From the NCBI GenBank assembly GCA_015232025.1, contig JADGAL010000007.1, positions 1 to 34,717 on the forward strand: a stretch of 34,717 bases of DNA, in the 5' to 3' direction. Source of the DNA: Alphaproteobacteria bacterium (lineage in GTDB: Bacteria > Pseudomonadota > Alphaproteobacteria > Rhodospirillales > Magnetospirillaceae). This document shows, piece after piece, positions 17,106 to 26,705 of this stretch (position 1 is the first letter of the stretch; every line of letters begins with the position of its first letter). Position numbers and translations under genes: made by a program. Under the pieces are notes generated by a model. The model did no database searches. It worked only from the letters and a program-made list of their open reading frames with translations, and was not told the DNA's origin.

Positions 17106-18548
17106 ATGAGCGACACGGTGCCGATTTTCGACGCTCAGATCGTGAAAAAGTACGAGCGTCGCCGCGGCTCCTGGTTCACCTCTTATCCCTACCAGTCGCA
17201 ATGGCGGGAAGACCCGTGCACCGCCGACGTCGACTTCGCCGAGGCTTTGCGCCGGAACGTGCCCGCCGGGGCGCCCGTGGCGCTTTACGTGCATTTCCCC
17301 TACTGCCTACGACAATGCCTATTTTGCCAATGCGTGATGGTGGTGTCGCAGGATCGGACGCTTTACCGCGCCTATCTCGACAAGCTGGCCGCCGAGATCG
17401 CCCTGCTGGTCGCCCACTTCGAGAAGACCGGCTTTCCGAACGTGCGCGAGGTCCATTTCGGCGGCGGATCGCCCTCGATTCTCGACCCCGACGAATTCCG
17501 TCACTTCGCCTCGATCCTGTCGCCCATCGTCGATTTCAAGACTCTGGACGAATGCGCCATCGAGATCGATCCGCGCTTCGGCATCGACGCCGACATGATG
17601 CGGGCCTATCACGAGGTTGGCATCAACCGGATCTCGTTTGGCATCCAGGATTTCGACCCCGCCGTCCAGAAGGCCATCGCCCGCGTCAACCCGCCGGAAA
17701 TGATCGAGGCCCTGCTGGTGCCCGAGGTGCGCGCCTTGTTCACCGGCGTCAGCTTCGACATCCTGTACGGGCTGCCCAAGCAGACCCGCGAGGGTCATCG
17801 CGCGACGATGGAACGGGTGCTCGCCTTCGCGCCCGACCGGGTGAATGTGTGCCTGCTGGGCCACCGGCCCGACATCTTCCCGCATCAGCGCGCTTACCGC
17901 GAGGAAGACCTGCCCTCGACCGAGGATCTGGTCCGCATGCGCATCGACACCATCGACCTGCTGCTTGGCCACGGCTACGGGCGGATCGGGCTTGACCACT
18001 TCGCCAAGCCGCACGACGTGCTTTCCGTCGCCAAACGCGAAGGACCGCTGATGCGGACGGTGCTGGGCTATTCGCGCGGCCGCTGCGAGACCATCCTGGG
18101 CGTCGGGCCGTCGGCGATCAGCACCTTCCCCGACTGCTACACCCAGAACTACTATAGCCTGGACAAATACACCGAGTGCTTGGACCAGGGACGATTGCCG
18201 CTGGTGCGCAGCTGCATCCTCGATGCCGACGACCTGCTGCGGCGCCATGTCATCTTCGCCTTCATCACCCATGAGGGGGTCTCGTTCGCCGAGGTGGAAG
18301 GCCGCTTTGGCGTCGATTTCCGCGCCACCTTCACCGAAGAGCTGAAGGGACTGCGCGAACTCGAAGCCGATGGGCTGGTCGAGATCGACGACCAGGGCAT
18401 CCGCCTGACGCCGCTGGGCACCATCAACACGCGTCACGTCTGCGCCGTGTTCGACCGCTATGGCAGGGATTCCTACCTGCAAGCCCGCGACCTTGGCGAT
18501 GGCCGCCGCTCGCTGCAACGCTCGGTCAACCACGCCGCGACCCCATGA
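17106..18548 (+). CDS. HemN-family radical SAM protein (oxygen-independent coproporphyrinogen III oxidase-like)
   Basis: KYERRRGSWFTSYP, YVHFPYCLRQCLFCQC (CxxxCxxCxC), GGGSPSIL, DILYGLPKQT, GLDHFAKPHD, LGVGPSAIS, CYTQNYYSLDKY follow HemN layout throughout. Confidence 0.85.
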   Translation: MSDTVPIFDAQIVKKYERRRGSWFTSYPYQSQWREDPCTADVDFAEALRRNVPAGAPVALYVHFPYCLRQCLFCQCVMVVSQDRTLYRAYLDKLAAEIALLVAHFEKTGFPNVREVHFGGGSPSILDPDEFRHFASILSPIVDFKTLDECAIEIDPRFGIDADMMRAYHEVGINRISFGIQDFDPAVQKAIARVNPPEMIEALLVPEVRALFTGVSFDILYGLPKQTREGHRATMERVLAFAPDRVNVCLLGHRPDIFPHQRAYREEDLPSTEDLVRMRIDTIDLLLGHGYGRIGLDHFAKPHDVLSVAKREGPLMRTVLGYSRGRCETILGVGPSAISTFPDCYTQNYYSLDKYTECLDQGRLPLVRSCILDADDLLRRHVIFAFITHEGVSFAEVEGRFGVDFRATFTEELKGLRELEADGLVEIDDQGIRLTPLGTINTRHVCAVFDRYGRDSYLQARDLGDGRRSLQRSVNHAATP

Positions 18549-20446
18549 CGACACCAGCCGACGCCGAGCGGACGCCCCTCGAAGCCCTGGCCGCCGATCT
18601 GGCGGCGACCAGGATGCCCAACAACCGGGTGCTGCTGTTCAACGCGCCGGGCTTCCTGCGCGGCACCCTGCGCCGCGACATCGTCCGTCGGCGCGCCGTC
18701 TACGCCTATCCGCCGCGCGGGCTGCTCAACATCAAGGAGGCGATCCTCGGCCTGAATCTCGAGGTTCGGGTCCGCGATCTGAATTTTCTGATGCTCAAGC
18801 GCATCGCCGAGGACGACGCCTTCGATCCCGAGGACTGGCTGCGTTTGGCGCGGGACGAGATCGACGACTTCGATCCGGCGGTGATCGGCGTATCGTGGCT
18901 GACCGTCACCGCCGACGTCACCGGGCGCGATTACTACGCCACCGATCTGCTGGCCGAACTGAAGCGAATGGACCGCCACATCGTCGTGCTCGGCGGCTCG
19001 ATCGCCAGCGACGAGAAGGAATTCTATCTCGACAGCGGGCTCGCGCATTTCGTGGTCGTCGGCGAAGGCGAGAACAAGGCGCCGCACCTGTTGGCCCTGC
19101 TGTCCGGCCGCGAGCCGGCGCGGCCCGAGATGCGGGGAATCTTCTTCAGGCGGGATGGCGCGGTCGTCGAAAGCCGGGGTGCCGCGGACAAGGTGGTTCC
19201 GACCGGCGGCATCGTGCCGTTCCTGGACGATCTGCCGATCGCCTCGTATCGCAAGGTGGGTTCGCTCAATCCGTTCTCGCGGATGGTCGGCGTCGACGTC
19301 CCCTATGGCACCCTCCTGCTGAACCGCGGCTGCCGGGCCAATTGCGCGTTCTGCGGCGTGACGGTGTTCATGGGCCGCGGGCTTCGGCAGCATCCCGTGG
19401 ACGCGGTGATTGACGAGGCGCGCCATCTGGTCCATCACCACGGCATCCGCCATTTCGAGATGCTGGACGACGATTTCCTGGGCACGCCATCGTTGCGCGA
19501 AGGGGTAGAGGGGCTGTTGACCGAGATGGTCGCCCTCAGGCGGTCGCACGGCATCACCTGGTCCGCCGGCAACGGACTGATCGCCTCGTCGCTGGACAAT
19601 CGCATGCTGCGACTGATGAGCGATTCCGGCTGCGTCGGCTTCCGCATCGGCATCGAGTCGGGCGACCTCGCCATGCTGAAACGCATGCGCAAGCCGACCA
19701 GCATTCCCATGCTGCGCAAAATGGCGCGCCGGCTCGACGGCTATCCCGAGATATTCGCCTGCGGCAACTACATCCTGGGACTTTTCAACGAAGAGACCTT
19801 CGGGCAGATGCTGAATACCGTTCGGCTGGCCGACGAACTGGATCTCGACTGGTCCTCGTACACCACGTTCCAAGTGACCAACAAGGAACGCGCCCGCATC
19901 GACAACATCACTGGCGGCAAGCGTCAGACCGCCGATTTCATTCCCACCAAAGACAGCGCGAGCCGAGAATTGGGCGTGCCGGCCGGGGTGGTCACCGGCC
20001 CCGCCGTATTCGACCTCGACCCCGCCGCGGTTCCCGACACGGAACAAGTCAAGCAGATCTGGTTCGCCTTCAACCTCGTCAACAATTACATCCGCAACAA
20101 GAACCTGCGGCCGGGCGGCAACGCGCTGAAGCTGGCGCGATGGCTGGAGGCCGTGGCGATCAGCTATCCGGACAACGCCTACATGCCGCTTTACGCCGCC
20201 CTGGCGAACCGCGCTCTGGGTCGCGACGACGATGCGCTGGCGGCGCACCGGCAGGCTGCGGAACTGGTCGCCGGTTCGGCCTATTGGCGGCGCTGTTTCG
20301 ACGATTTCGACCTGATGCGGCTGATCGAGACCTTCCCCCGCGACGCCGCCGAGATCTTCGACACCGTGGCGGCCATGGCCGCCCGCTACGATCCGGTGTT
20401 CCGATCCCTCACGGAGGACGCAGTTCTTGCCCCCCAAGGTCATTGA
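18545..20446 (+). CDS. cobalamin-binding-type radical SAM protein (BchE-like class B layout) with C-terminal TPR-like region
   Basis: ATGA overlap; N-terminal B12-binding-like Rossmann region (DPAVIGVSWLTVTAD...IVVLGGSIAS...FVVVGEGE), NRGCRANCAFCGV (CxxxCxxC), IGIESGDLAMLKRMRKP. Confidence 0.85.
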   Translation: MTTPADAERTPLEALAADLAATRMPNNRVLLFNAPGFLRGTLRRDIVRRRAVYAYPPRGLLNIKEAILGLNLEVRVRDLNFLMLKRIAEDDAFDPEDWLRLARDEIDDFDPAVIGVSWLTVTADVTGRDYYATDLLAELKRMDRHIVVLGGSIASDEKEFYLDSGLAHFVVVGEGENKAPHLLALLSGREPARPEMRGIFFRRDGAVVESRGAADKVVPTGGIVPFLDDLPIASYRKVGSLNPFSRMVGVDVPYGTLLLNRGCRANCAFCGVTVFMGRGLRQHPVDAVIDEARHLVHHHGIRHFEMLDDDFLGTPSLREGVEGLLTEMVALRRSHGITWSAGNGLIASSLDNRMLRLMSDSGCVGFRIGIESGDLAMLKRMRKPTSIPMLRKMARRLDGYPEIFACGNYILGLFNEETFGQMLNTVRLADELDLDWSSYTTFQVTNKERARIDNITGGKRQTADFIPTKDSASRELGVPAGVVTGPAVFDLDPAAVPDTEQVKQIWFAFNLVNNYIRNKNLRPGGNALKLARWLEAVAISYPDNAYMPLYAALANRALGRDDDALAAHRQAAELVAGSAYWRRCFDDFDLMRLIETFPRDAAEIFDTVAAMAARYDPVFRSLTEDAVLAPQGH

Positions 20447-22340
20447 AATCGATCCCGTCCGGCTTGGAGCGAACGAGCCCGCCCTGGCCCAGGCCGAGCG
20501 GATCATCGCCCGCCTGTTCCCCGCCCGCAGCGTCGGTCGGGTGCTGCTGATCGCGCCGCCCGACGCCGATTCCGGCTTGTTCGACTTTGAGGTGGCCAGG
20601 CGTCGGCGCTACTGGAACCATCCGCAATACGGATTGGGCTTGGTCGGCGCCGTGCTGCGCAAGGCCGGCTACGAGGTGCGCGTCCTCAACCTCAACCACG
20701 TCGTTCTGGGCGCTAGCCAGACCTGCGAAGGGTCCGAGACGTTCGACTTCACCGCCACGGTGGAACAATCGATCAGCCGTGAAATCGACACCTTCGCGCC
20801 GGATCTGGTCGGCGTCACCTGCATGTACTCGCTGGCGCACAAGTCGATGACGGACGTCTGCGCCCGCGTCCGCGCGCACGACGCCTCGCTGCCGCTGTTC
20901 GTCGGCGGCATTCACGTGACCAACTCGTTCGTCGATCCGCTGACCAGGGAGTCGCTGCTCGACGCCTTGTCGTTCGTCGACGGGCTGGTGCTTTACGAGG
21001 CCGAATACGCCTTCCTGGACTTCCTCGAGGTGGTGAACCACAAGGCTGGGTCCGAACGGCTACGCCAACTGGCGCTGTTCGACGGCGACAGCCTCGTCCA
21101 TTTCTCGGCTTGGCATCGCCCGAACGGCGCGGAACTCGACGTTATTCCGGCGCATGACCTGATCGCCTCGCACGAGATGTCCTCGACCGGGCGGGTCGGG
21201 GCCTTCTACAGTCTGGTCGATCCCCGTGTCCGCATGGCTACGGCCCAGTTGAATCGCGGCTGCCGTTTCCAATGCACCTTTTGCAGCGTTCGCAACTTCA
21301 ACGGGCTGGGGGTCCGCAACCGCAGCGTCTCGTCGGTCCTTGAGGAATTGAAGATCCTGCGGTTCGAGCACGGAGTCGGCCACATCACTTGGCTGGACGA
21401 CGATCTGCTTTACGATCGTAAACGCGCCATCGAACTGTTCGAGGGCATCGCGCGCGATGGCATCGACATCACCTGGGACTGCTCGAACGGCTTGGTGGCC
21501 GGCTCGTGCGCCGAGGACGTCATCGCCGCCGCCGCCGGCAGCGGCTGCATCGGTCTTTATCTCGGCATAGAGTCTGGCAACGCCGAGATCCTAAGGCGCA
21601 TCCGCAAGCCGGGCAATCCCGACGTGTTCCTGCGCGCCGCCGAGACGGTGCGACGGCACGAGAGCATCCACACGCGGGCCTTCCTGATCATCGGCTTCCC
21701 CGGCGAAACCTTCGATATGCTGCGCGACACCTTCTGGCTGGCTCGCGAAATGGACCTTGACTGGTGCCACGTCAACGTCCTGCAAACGCTGCCCAACACG
21801 CCGATGTTCGCCGAAACGGCGGCCGACCAGGAAAGCATCGACTTCACCGAGATCCGCTTCACGTCCGGCGGCTTCGGTAAGCACCAGAAAAGCCGCGACC
21901 CCAAGGCGCGGGCGGTATTTCTGCGCGACTTCCCCAACATCTTCGACCGGCGGCCCGGCGATTCGGTGCCCAGCCGGGAAGAGTTGGACGATGTCTGGGC
22001 CTACATCAACTTCTACGCCAATTTCGCCCGGCTGTTCCGCGAGGACCGCCCACGCAAGCTCGAGCAAAACCTGCGCTACGTGAAGAACATCATCGACGTC
22101 GTCGATCCCGACAACGCCTTCGCCTACTACTTCGCCGCCTATCTGGCCAAGCGCCTGAACCAGGCGGCCGATCAAGCGTGGACCGCCCGCTGCGAATCGC
22201 TCGTAAACGGCAACGAGGTCTGGCAGAATCGGTTCATCGAGGTGGGAATCGAAGTGGGACATCTGAAAAGCGGTGGCTTTTCGGTGCCCGAAGCTCGTTT
22301 CCGCGGTGCCGTCGGCGGCAAGCTCATGGATGCCCGATGA
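20427..22340 (+). CDS. cobalamin-binding-type radical SAM protein, paralog of preceding gene
   Basis: TTG start preceded by GGAGG; B12-binding-like N-terminus (APDLVGVTCMYSLAHKSM...LFVGGIHVT), NRGCRFQCTFCSV, LGIESGNAEILRRIRKPGNP. Confidence 0.85.
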   Translation: MPPKVIEIDPVRLGANEPALAQAERIIARLFPARSVGRVLLIAPPDADSGLFDFEVARRRRYWNHPQYGLGLVGAVLRKAGYEVRVLNLNHVVLGASQTCEGSETFDFTATVEQSISREIDTFAPDLVGVTCMYSLAHKSMTDVCARVRAHDASLPLFVGGIHVTNSFVDPLTRESLLDALSFVDGLVLYEAEYAFLDFLEVVNHKAGSERLRQLALFDGDSLVHFSAWHRPNGAELDVIPAHDLIASHEMSSTGRVGAFYSLVDPRVRMATAQLNRGCRFQCTFCSVRNFNGLGVRNRSVSSVLEELKILRFEHGVGHITWLDDDLLYDRKRAIELFEGIARDGIDITWDCSNGLVAGSCAEDVIAAAAGSGCIGLYLGIESGNAEILRRIRKPGNPDVFLRAAETVRRHESIHTRAFLIIGFPGETFDMLRDTFWLAREMDLDWCHVNVLQTLPNTPMFAETAADQESIDFTEIRFTSGGFGKHQKSRDPKARAVFLRDFPNIFDRRPGDSVPSREELDDVWAYINFYANFARLFREDRPRKLEQNLRYVKNIIDVVDPDNAFAYYFAAYLAKRLNQAADQAWTARCESLVNGNEVWQNRFIEVGIEVGHLKSGGFSVPEARFRGAVGGKLMDAR

Positions 22341-23894
22341 AGAAACTGGCCCTCGTCTATCCAAACCAGCATTGGCTCAAGGACGTCATCGTCACCACCT
22401 GGACCATCGACGCTTCCGCCGCATCCTGTCCGACGAATGTCCCCCCCGCGCTGTCGCCACATTGCGGGTCTACGAATGGGACCGCATCAATTCCCAGCCG
22501 GATCGGATCGCGAAGATCTGCGAAATCTGGGGCACCAGCGTGGAAGACCTGAACCGCATCCCGCAAGGTCACCCGGGACAGCTTGGTCTTCTAACGCGAC
22601 GAGCACGCCGGGCTGGAGGCCCACCGACATCATGATCGATTCCGCGTCCGCGCTTTACCGCTGGATAGTCGAAAACAACATCCGCATCGCGGCGAACAAT
22701 CCTTTCCCGTGGGCTCCCGGGCACATGATGCACGACACGGACAACCTGCTCAGGATGATCCATCTGAGGGAGTTGGACCCGAACCGTATGTACATCTACC
22801 CGCTGCAGGAATCCCACATTCCGGCGGTCATGGCCGACATGTACCGCAAGCACTTCGCGCCGCACACGAACGTGCATTTCATGGTCAGCAACGCGGCCGT
22901 CGCGTGGTGCCGGGAAATCAGCCAACTCGCGCCGCAGATGACGGTCGACATCGGCCTGTCGCACAGCAAGTTCGCCTGGACCGATCCCAGCAGGGCGAGG
23001 CTTTACCCCTTCGCCGGCGGCCTGCACTGGATCGTCGAGAACGAGGTGGTCTACAGGTCGCACCTCGACTGGCTGAAGCGGCGGCGGGCCAGCCCCGGCT
23101 ATCAGCCGCTCCGCGACGTGCCCGCCATTCAGGAAGAGGAGTTCATCCGGTTTCTGGGCGGTGACACCAGCAAACTGGCCCTGGTCCACTTCAAGCACGT
23201 GATAGCCAATGCGACCATCCCGGCGCGGCCGGAAGACTTCGATCAGGCCTTCTCGATCCTGAAGGACACCGGACACACCATCGTGGCGGTCGGTCGCGAG
23301 GAATGCCCGGAGTACTTCAGGAAAGTTCATGGAGTCATCGACTATGGGAAAAGCCAGTTCACCAGCTTCCGCAACGATCTGCTGCTGTTCAAGGCGGCCT
23401 CGATCGCCCTGGTGAACGCCTCGGGCTTGACCGTGGTGGGCCAGCTTCTCGACACGCCAATGGTCTCGATGAACAGTTGGATGCTGCGCACCGGGCTTTT
23501 GACCTCGGATCGAGGGGTGTTCCTGCCGGCCATGGTCCGGCATAAGGCGTCGGGGCGCTTGCTGAAATTCATCGAGCATGTCGCGCTGATCGACCGCCGG
23601 CCGCAGCCCTGGAACATGGAACCAGACCAGTACGCCCAGGCGGGGAGTTGCGGTAATCCGCTGACCTTCCGCTGCGGCGAACTCGAAGACTACGAGCCCC
23701 TGGCGGCATCGCCCGACGAAGTTGCCGAGGCCGTCAAGGAGGTCCTTCTCCTCAAGGAACGGGACGAACCGCTGACCTCGTTACAGGTGAGCTTTCAGAA
23801 CCTGACGGCGAACTTCCACGCCAAATGGCAGGAAGGCCGCATCTCGCGATATTTCGCCGAAAAGCACGCAGCGGCGATCGAGCCGGGCTATTGA
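22337..23894 (+). pseudogene. glycosyltransferase-like gene (possibly TIGR04372-like) split across frames by apparent frameshifts
   Basis: ATGA start MKKLALVYPNQHWLKDVIVTTWTID in frame 2, plausible continuation RFRRILSDECPPRAVATLRVYEWDRINSQPDRIAKICEIWGTSVEDLNRIPQGHPGQLGLL in frame 1, then frame 0 to 23894 (TDIMIDSASALYRWIVENN...). Confidence 0.5.
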
Positions 23895-23897
23895 CCG

Positions 23898-24623
23898 TCA
23901 CAAATTGATCATCTTGCGGGCGTCGCCGAAAATGAAGGTGACGATGTTGACCGACATCAGCTTGTAACCGGCCTCGGTCAGGCGGCGCACCGTGCCGTTG
24001 GCGCCGAGGTCGAGCAGGTCGATGTTGTGCATCTCGATGGCGATCACCTTGGGGCGGTATTTCTCAAGATCGACGGTAGCGAGCGCCACCTCGTCCAGTC
24101 CCTCGATGTCGACGTTCAGGAAATCGATGACTGTTCCCTGGGACACGTATTCGTCGAGCATTCGACCGAGCGGCCGGATCGGCACATGCTTCTCGCCGAC
24201 CTGGGCCCAGCCGCGGGCGCGCCAAGCGCTGGCGAGTTGGGGATCGCAGGTGCTGGCCGCCCCGCCCTGGAACTCGTAAAACGTGGTGGTGCCCTCGACG
24301 GCGCCGATCGCGCAACACAGATTGGTGTCGTTGGGCCGTTCGCGGCGGAACGCCTCGATCGAGGCGTCGGACGCGTCGACATTGACGCCCTTCCAACCCT
24401 GAAGGTGCAACAGGAAGGTGTTCGATCCGATGCGCGGGTGATGGGCGCCGATGTCGACGTAAAAACCGGGCCGGCCCAAAGGCGGCAAGTTGTTCTCGAA
24501 CATGTGCGCGATGACCACGTCCTCGCCCACCTGCGACAGGGACAGGCCGATCGCCTGATCGCCCATGAGGCCGAGCATGGCGTCGCCGCGGAGCGTCTGA
24601 AGATGGGGCAGCTTGATGCGCAT
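23898..24623 (-). CDS. FkbM-family methyltransferase
   Basis: SQVGEDVVIAHMF, GFYVDIGAHHPRIGSNTFLLHLQGWKGVNVDAS, IDFLNVDIEGLDEVAL. Confidence 0.9.
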   Translation of the reverse strand: MRIKLPHLQTLRGDAMLGLMGDQAIGLSLSQVGEDVVIAHMFENNLPPLGRPGFYVDIGAHHPRIGSNTFLLHLQGWKGVNVDASDASIEAFRRERPNDTNLCCAIGAVEGTTTFYEFQGGAASTCDPQLASAWRARGWAQVGEKHVPIRPLGRMLDEYVSQGTVIDFLNVDIEGLDEVALATVDLEKYRPKVIAIEMHNIDLLDLGANGTVRRLTEAGYKLMSVNIVTFIFGDARKMINL

Positions 24624-24637
24624 CGTTTGTCGATCCT

Positions 24638-25534
24638 TCAGGCGGCGGCGCCGCCACTCTCTGCCAGAAGCTGTCGGAAGCCGTCCTCAAGGCCGATGCG
24701 CGGCCGCCACCCGGGCACCGCCGGGCCGGTGCGCCAGGGCACCATCACCTCGCGGAAGCGATAGGGCCGCGCGCCCCAGTCGATGCCGATCGGGCGACCC
24801 GCCACCTTCGAGAACAGCTCGATAACCGAGCGGAGGGGAAGCGGATCACCGGAACTGACCGCATAGTCCTCAAGCCCCGAAACCTTGCCGTCCAGCAGGC
24901 GGTCGGCGGCGGCCACGAAGGCGTCCACCACATCGTCGACATGGACGATGTCGAGCAGTTGCTCGCCCGGCGACATCGCCAGGGACTCGCCGGTCCGCGC
25001 CATGCCGGCCAGACGGGTCAGCAGCTTGCCGCGGCGGTCGCATGGCCCGTAGGTGTCGAACAGCTTCAGCGTGATCACCGACATCTCGTGGGCGTCGACG
25101 TAATAGGTCAGGATGCTTTCGAAGGCCTGTTTGGTGGCCGCGTAAAGCGTGACCGGCCGCCCGGCTCCGTCCGCGTCGTGCTGCCACGAGGTTCCGGTGT
25201 TGACCAGATGCCGCACCCCGCACCGCGCCATCGCGTCGGCGAGCTGGGTGGAGAACAGCACGTTGGCGGCCAGCAGCCGCTCGATATCCTGCGGCTGGTG
25301 GCGATCGACGAACAGGGCCGCCAGATGAAAGACGACGTCCGGCTCGGCCGCCTCGACGATCGCCTTCAAGCCGGCGACCGAGCCGTCGTGAACGTGGATC
25401 GCCGCGATGGGGGGCAGATCGCCACGGTGCGAGCCGGGCCTGACCAGGGTCGCCACCCGATGCCCGTCGCGCGTCAGCCGGCGGGCGAGGTGGGCGCCCA
25501 CGAAACCGCTGGCGCCGGTCACCAGGGCCTTCAT
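24638..25534 (-). CDS. NAD-dependent epimerase/dehydratase (possibly CDP-sugar 4-reductase/epimerase type)
   Basis: Start at CAT 25532-25534 (MKALVTGASGFVGAHLARRL); NTGTSWQHD, LYAATKQAFESILTYY, FDTYGPCDRRGKL, HVDDVVDAF. Confidence 0.85.
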   Translation of the reverse strand: MKALVTGASGFVGAHLARRLTRDGHRVATLVRPGSHRGDLPPIAAIHVHDGSVAGLKAIVEAAEPDVVFHLAALFVDRHQPQDIERLLAANVLFSTQLADAMARCGVRHLVNTGTSWQHDADGAGRPVTLYAATKQAFESILTYYVDAHEMSVITLKLFDTYGPCDRRGKLLTRLAGMARTGESLAMSPGEQLLDIVHVDDVVDAFVAAADRLLDGKVSGLEDYAVSSGDPLPLRSVIELFSKVAGRPIGIDWGARPYRFREVMVPWRTGPAVPGWRPRIGLEDGFRQLLAESGGAAA

Positions 25535-26301
25535 GACCAGGTCTTCCAAGGGGCGTCGCCGCTCGCCCAAAGGCTGTCCAGCATGCGACGATCCCGCAGG
25601 GTGTCCATCGGCTGCCAAAATCCCTTGTGGGTGAAGGCCATCAATTGCTCCTGGCGCGCCAGGGTCTCCATGGGCGCCTTCTCCCATTCCGTCGAATCCG
25701 TAGCGACGAAGTTGGCGACCGACGGCTCGAGCACGAAATAGCCCCCGTTGATCAGGCTTTCCGAGCGGTCGCCCTTCTCGACGAAACGGGTCACCCGGTC
25801 GCCGTCCAGGTCGAAGATGCCGAAGCGGCCGGGCGGCGTGACGGCGGTGACCGTGGCCATCCGGCCATGGGCGCGGTGGAACCGGATCGATTCGGTGATG
25901 TCGACGTCGCTCAGCCCGTCGCCATAGGTGAAGCAGAAGGTCTCGTCGCCGACATAGGGCATCACCCGCTTGAGGCGCCCGCCGGTCTGCGTCTCGACGC
26001 CGGTGTCGACCAGGGTGATGCGCCAGGGTTCGGCCTCGCTGTTGCGGGTCTCCACATTGCCGGTGGCGAGGTCGACTACGACGTCACTCATATGAAGGAA
26101 ATAATTGGAGAAGTATTCTTTGACCACATAGCCCTTGTAGCCGAGACAAATGATGAAATCATTAATCCCGTGGCTGCTGTAAATCTTCATGATATGCCAC
26201 AGGATGGGCTTGCCGCCCACTTCGACCATCGGCTTGGGGATGCGATCCGTCTCCTCGCTCAGCCGCGTACCCAATCCGCCGGCCAGGATTACCGCCTTCA
26301 T
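25531..26301 (-). CDS. rfbF: glucose-1-phosphate cytidylyltransferase
   Basis: MKAVILAGGLGTRLSEETDRIPKPMVEVGGKPILWHIMKIYSSHGINDFIICLGYKGYVVKEYF, TYGDGLSDVDI, WEKAPMETLA; ATGA overlap with downstream gene. Confidence 0.95.
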   Translation of the reverse strand: MKAVILAGGLGTRLSEETDRIPKPMVEVGGKPILWHIMKIYSSHGINDFIICLGYKGYVVKEYFSNYFLHMSDVVVDLATGNVETRNSEAEPWRITLVDTGVETQTGGRLKRVMPYVGDETFCFTYGDGLSDVDITESIRFHRAHGRMATVTAVTPPGRFGIFDLDGDRVTRFVEKGDRSESLINGGYFVLEPSVANFVATDSTEWEKAPMETLARQEQLMAFTHKGFWQPMDTLRDRRMLDSLWASGDAPWKTWS

Positions 26302-26305
26302 CTCG

Positions 26306-26437
26306 TCACACCATGGGAAATCCGAGTAGCCATCGGGATACCACAGAAGTCAAGGCGGCGCAAACGCGGCTGCGGTCCGAGGTGAACTGGTTCCAGGCCT
26401 CGCAGCAAGCGCCGACGATCGCCGCATAGGTAATTGC
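26306..26437 (-). mobile_element. IS630-like transposase C-terminal remnant
   Basis: Minus-strand frame reads AITYAAIVGACCEAWNQFTSDRSRVCA...; the ACCEAWN segment resembles IS630 transposase C-termini. No start, no upstream catalytic part. Confidence 0.45.
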
Positions 26438-26518
26438 TCACCATCTCCGGCGGGCTGATCGGGCGACGGCTGGGGCTGCATGACGATATCGGCCTACACT
26501 GACTCCGCCGCTCGACCT

Positions 26519-26608
26519 CACCTCCACCGCCACCGGGCAGCCATCGGCCGAGCACAGCAGGCCGTAGACGATCTGCAGCTTGCCCTTCTTGCCGTCGCGG
26601 CTGTAGCC
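26519..26608 (-). mobile_element. IS1634/IS4-like transposase internal fragment
   Basis: GYSRDGKKGKLQIVYGLLCSADGCPVAVEV, typical segment of IS1634-type transposases; similarity stops abruptly on both sides. Confidence 0.65.
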
Positions 26609-26637
26609 GAGGTCGCGTCCCCCCGAGTGGTGTAGGA

Positions 26638-26705
26638 GCTGTGGGTAACTGGCCCGCCGCAGCACCGCCCACGAGTCCGGCGGAGGCGGGCCAGTTATCC
26701 ATAGC
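26638..26705. repeat. 21-nt near-perfect inverted repeat with 26-nt loop
   Basis: GCTGTGGGTAACTGGCCCGCC (26638-26658) vs reverse complement of 26685-26705 GCTATGGATAACTGGCCCGCC; 19/21 identical, both mismatches become G-U pairs in plus-strand RNA. Confidence 0.85.

Noticed and set aside
26641-26703. TGTGGGTAA and TTATCCATA resemble DnaA boxes
   Set aside because: Each departs from the consensus, and they are part of the inverted repeat in an IS-remnant region; no origin-type context.
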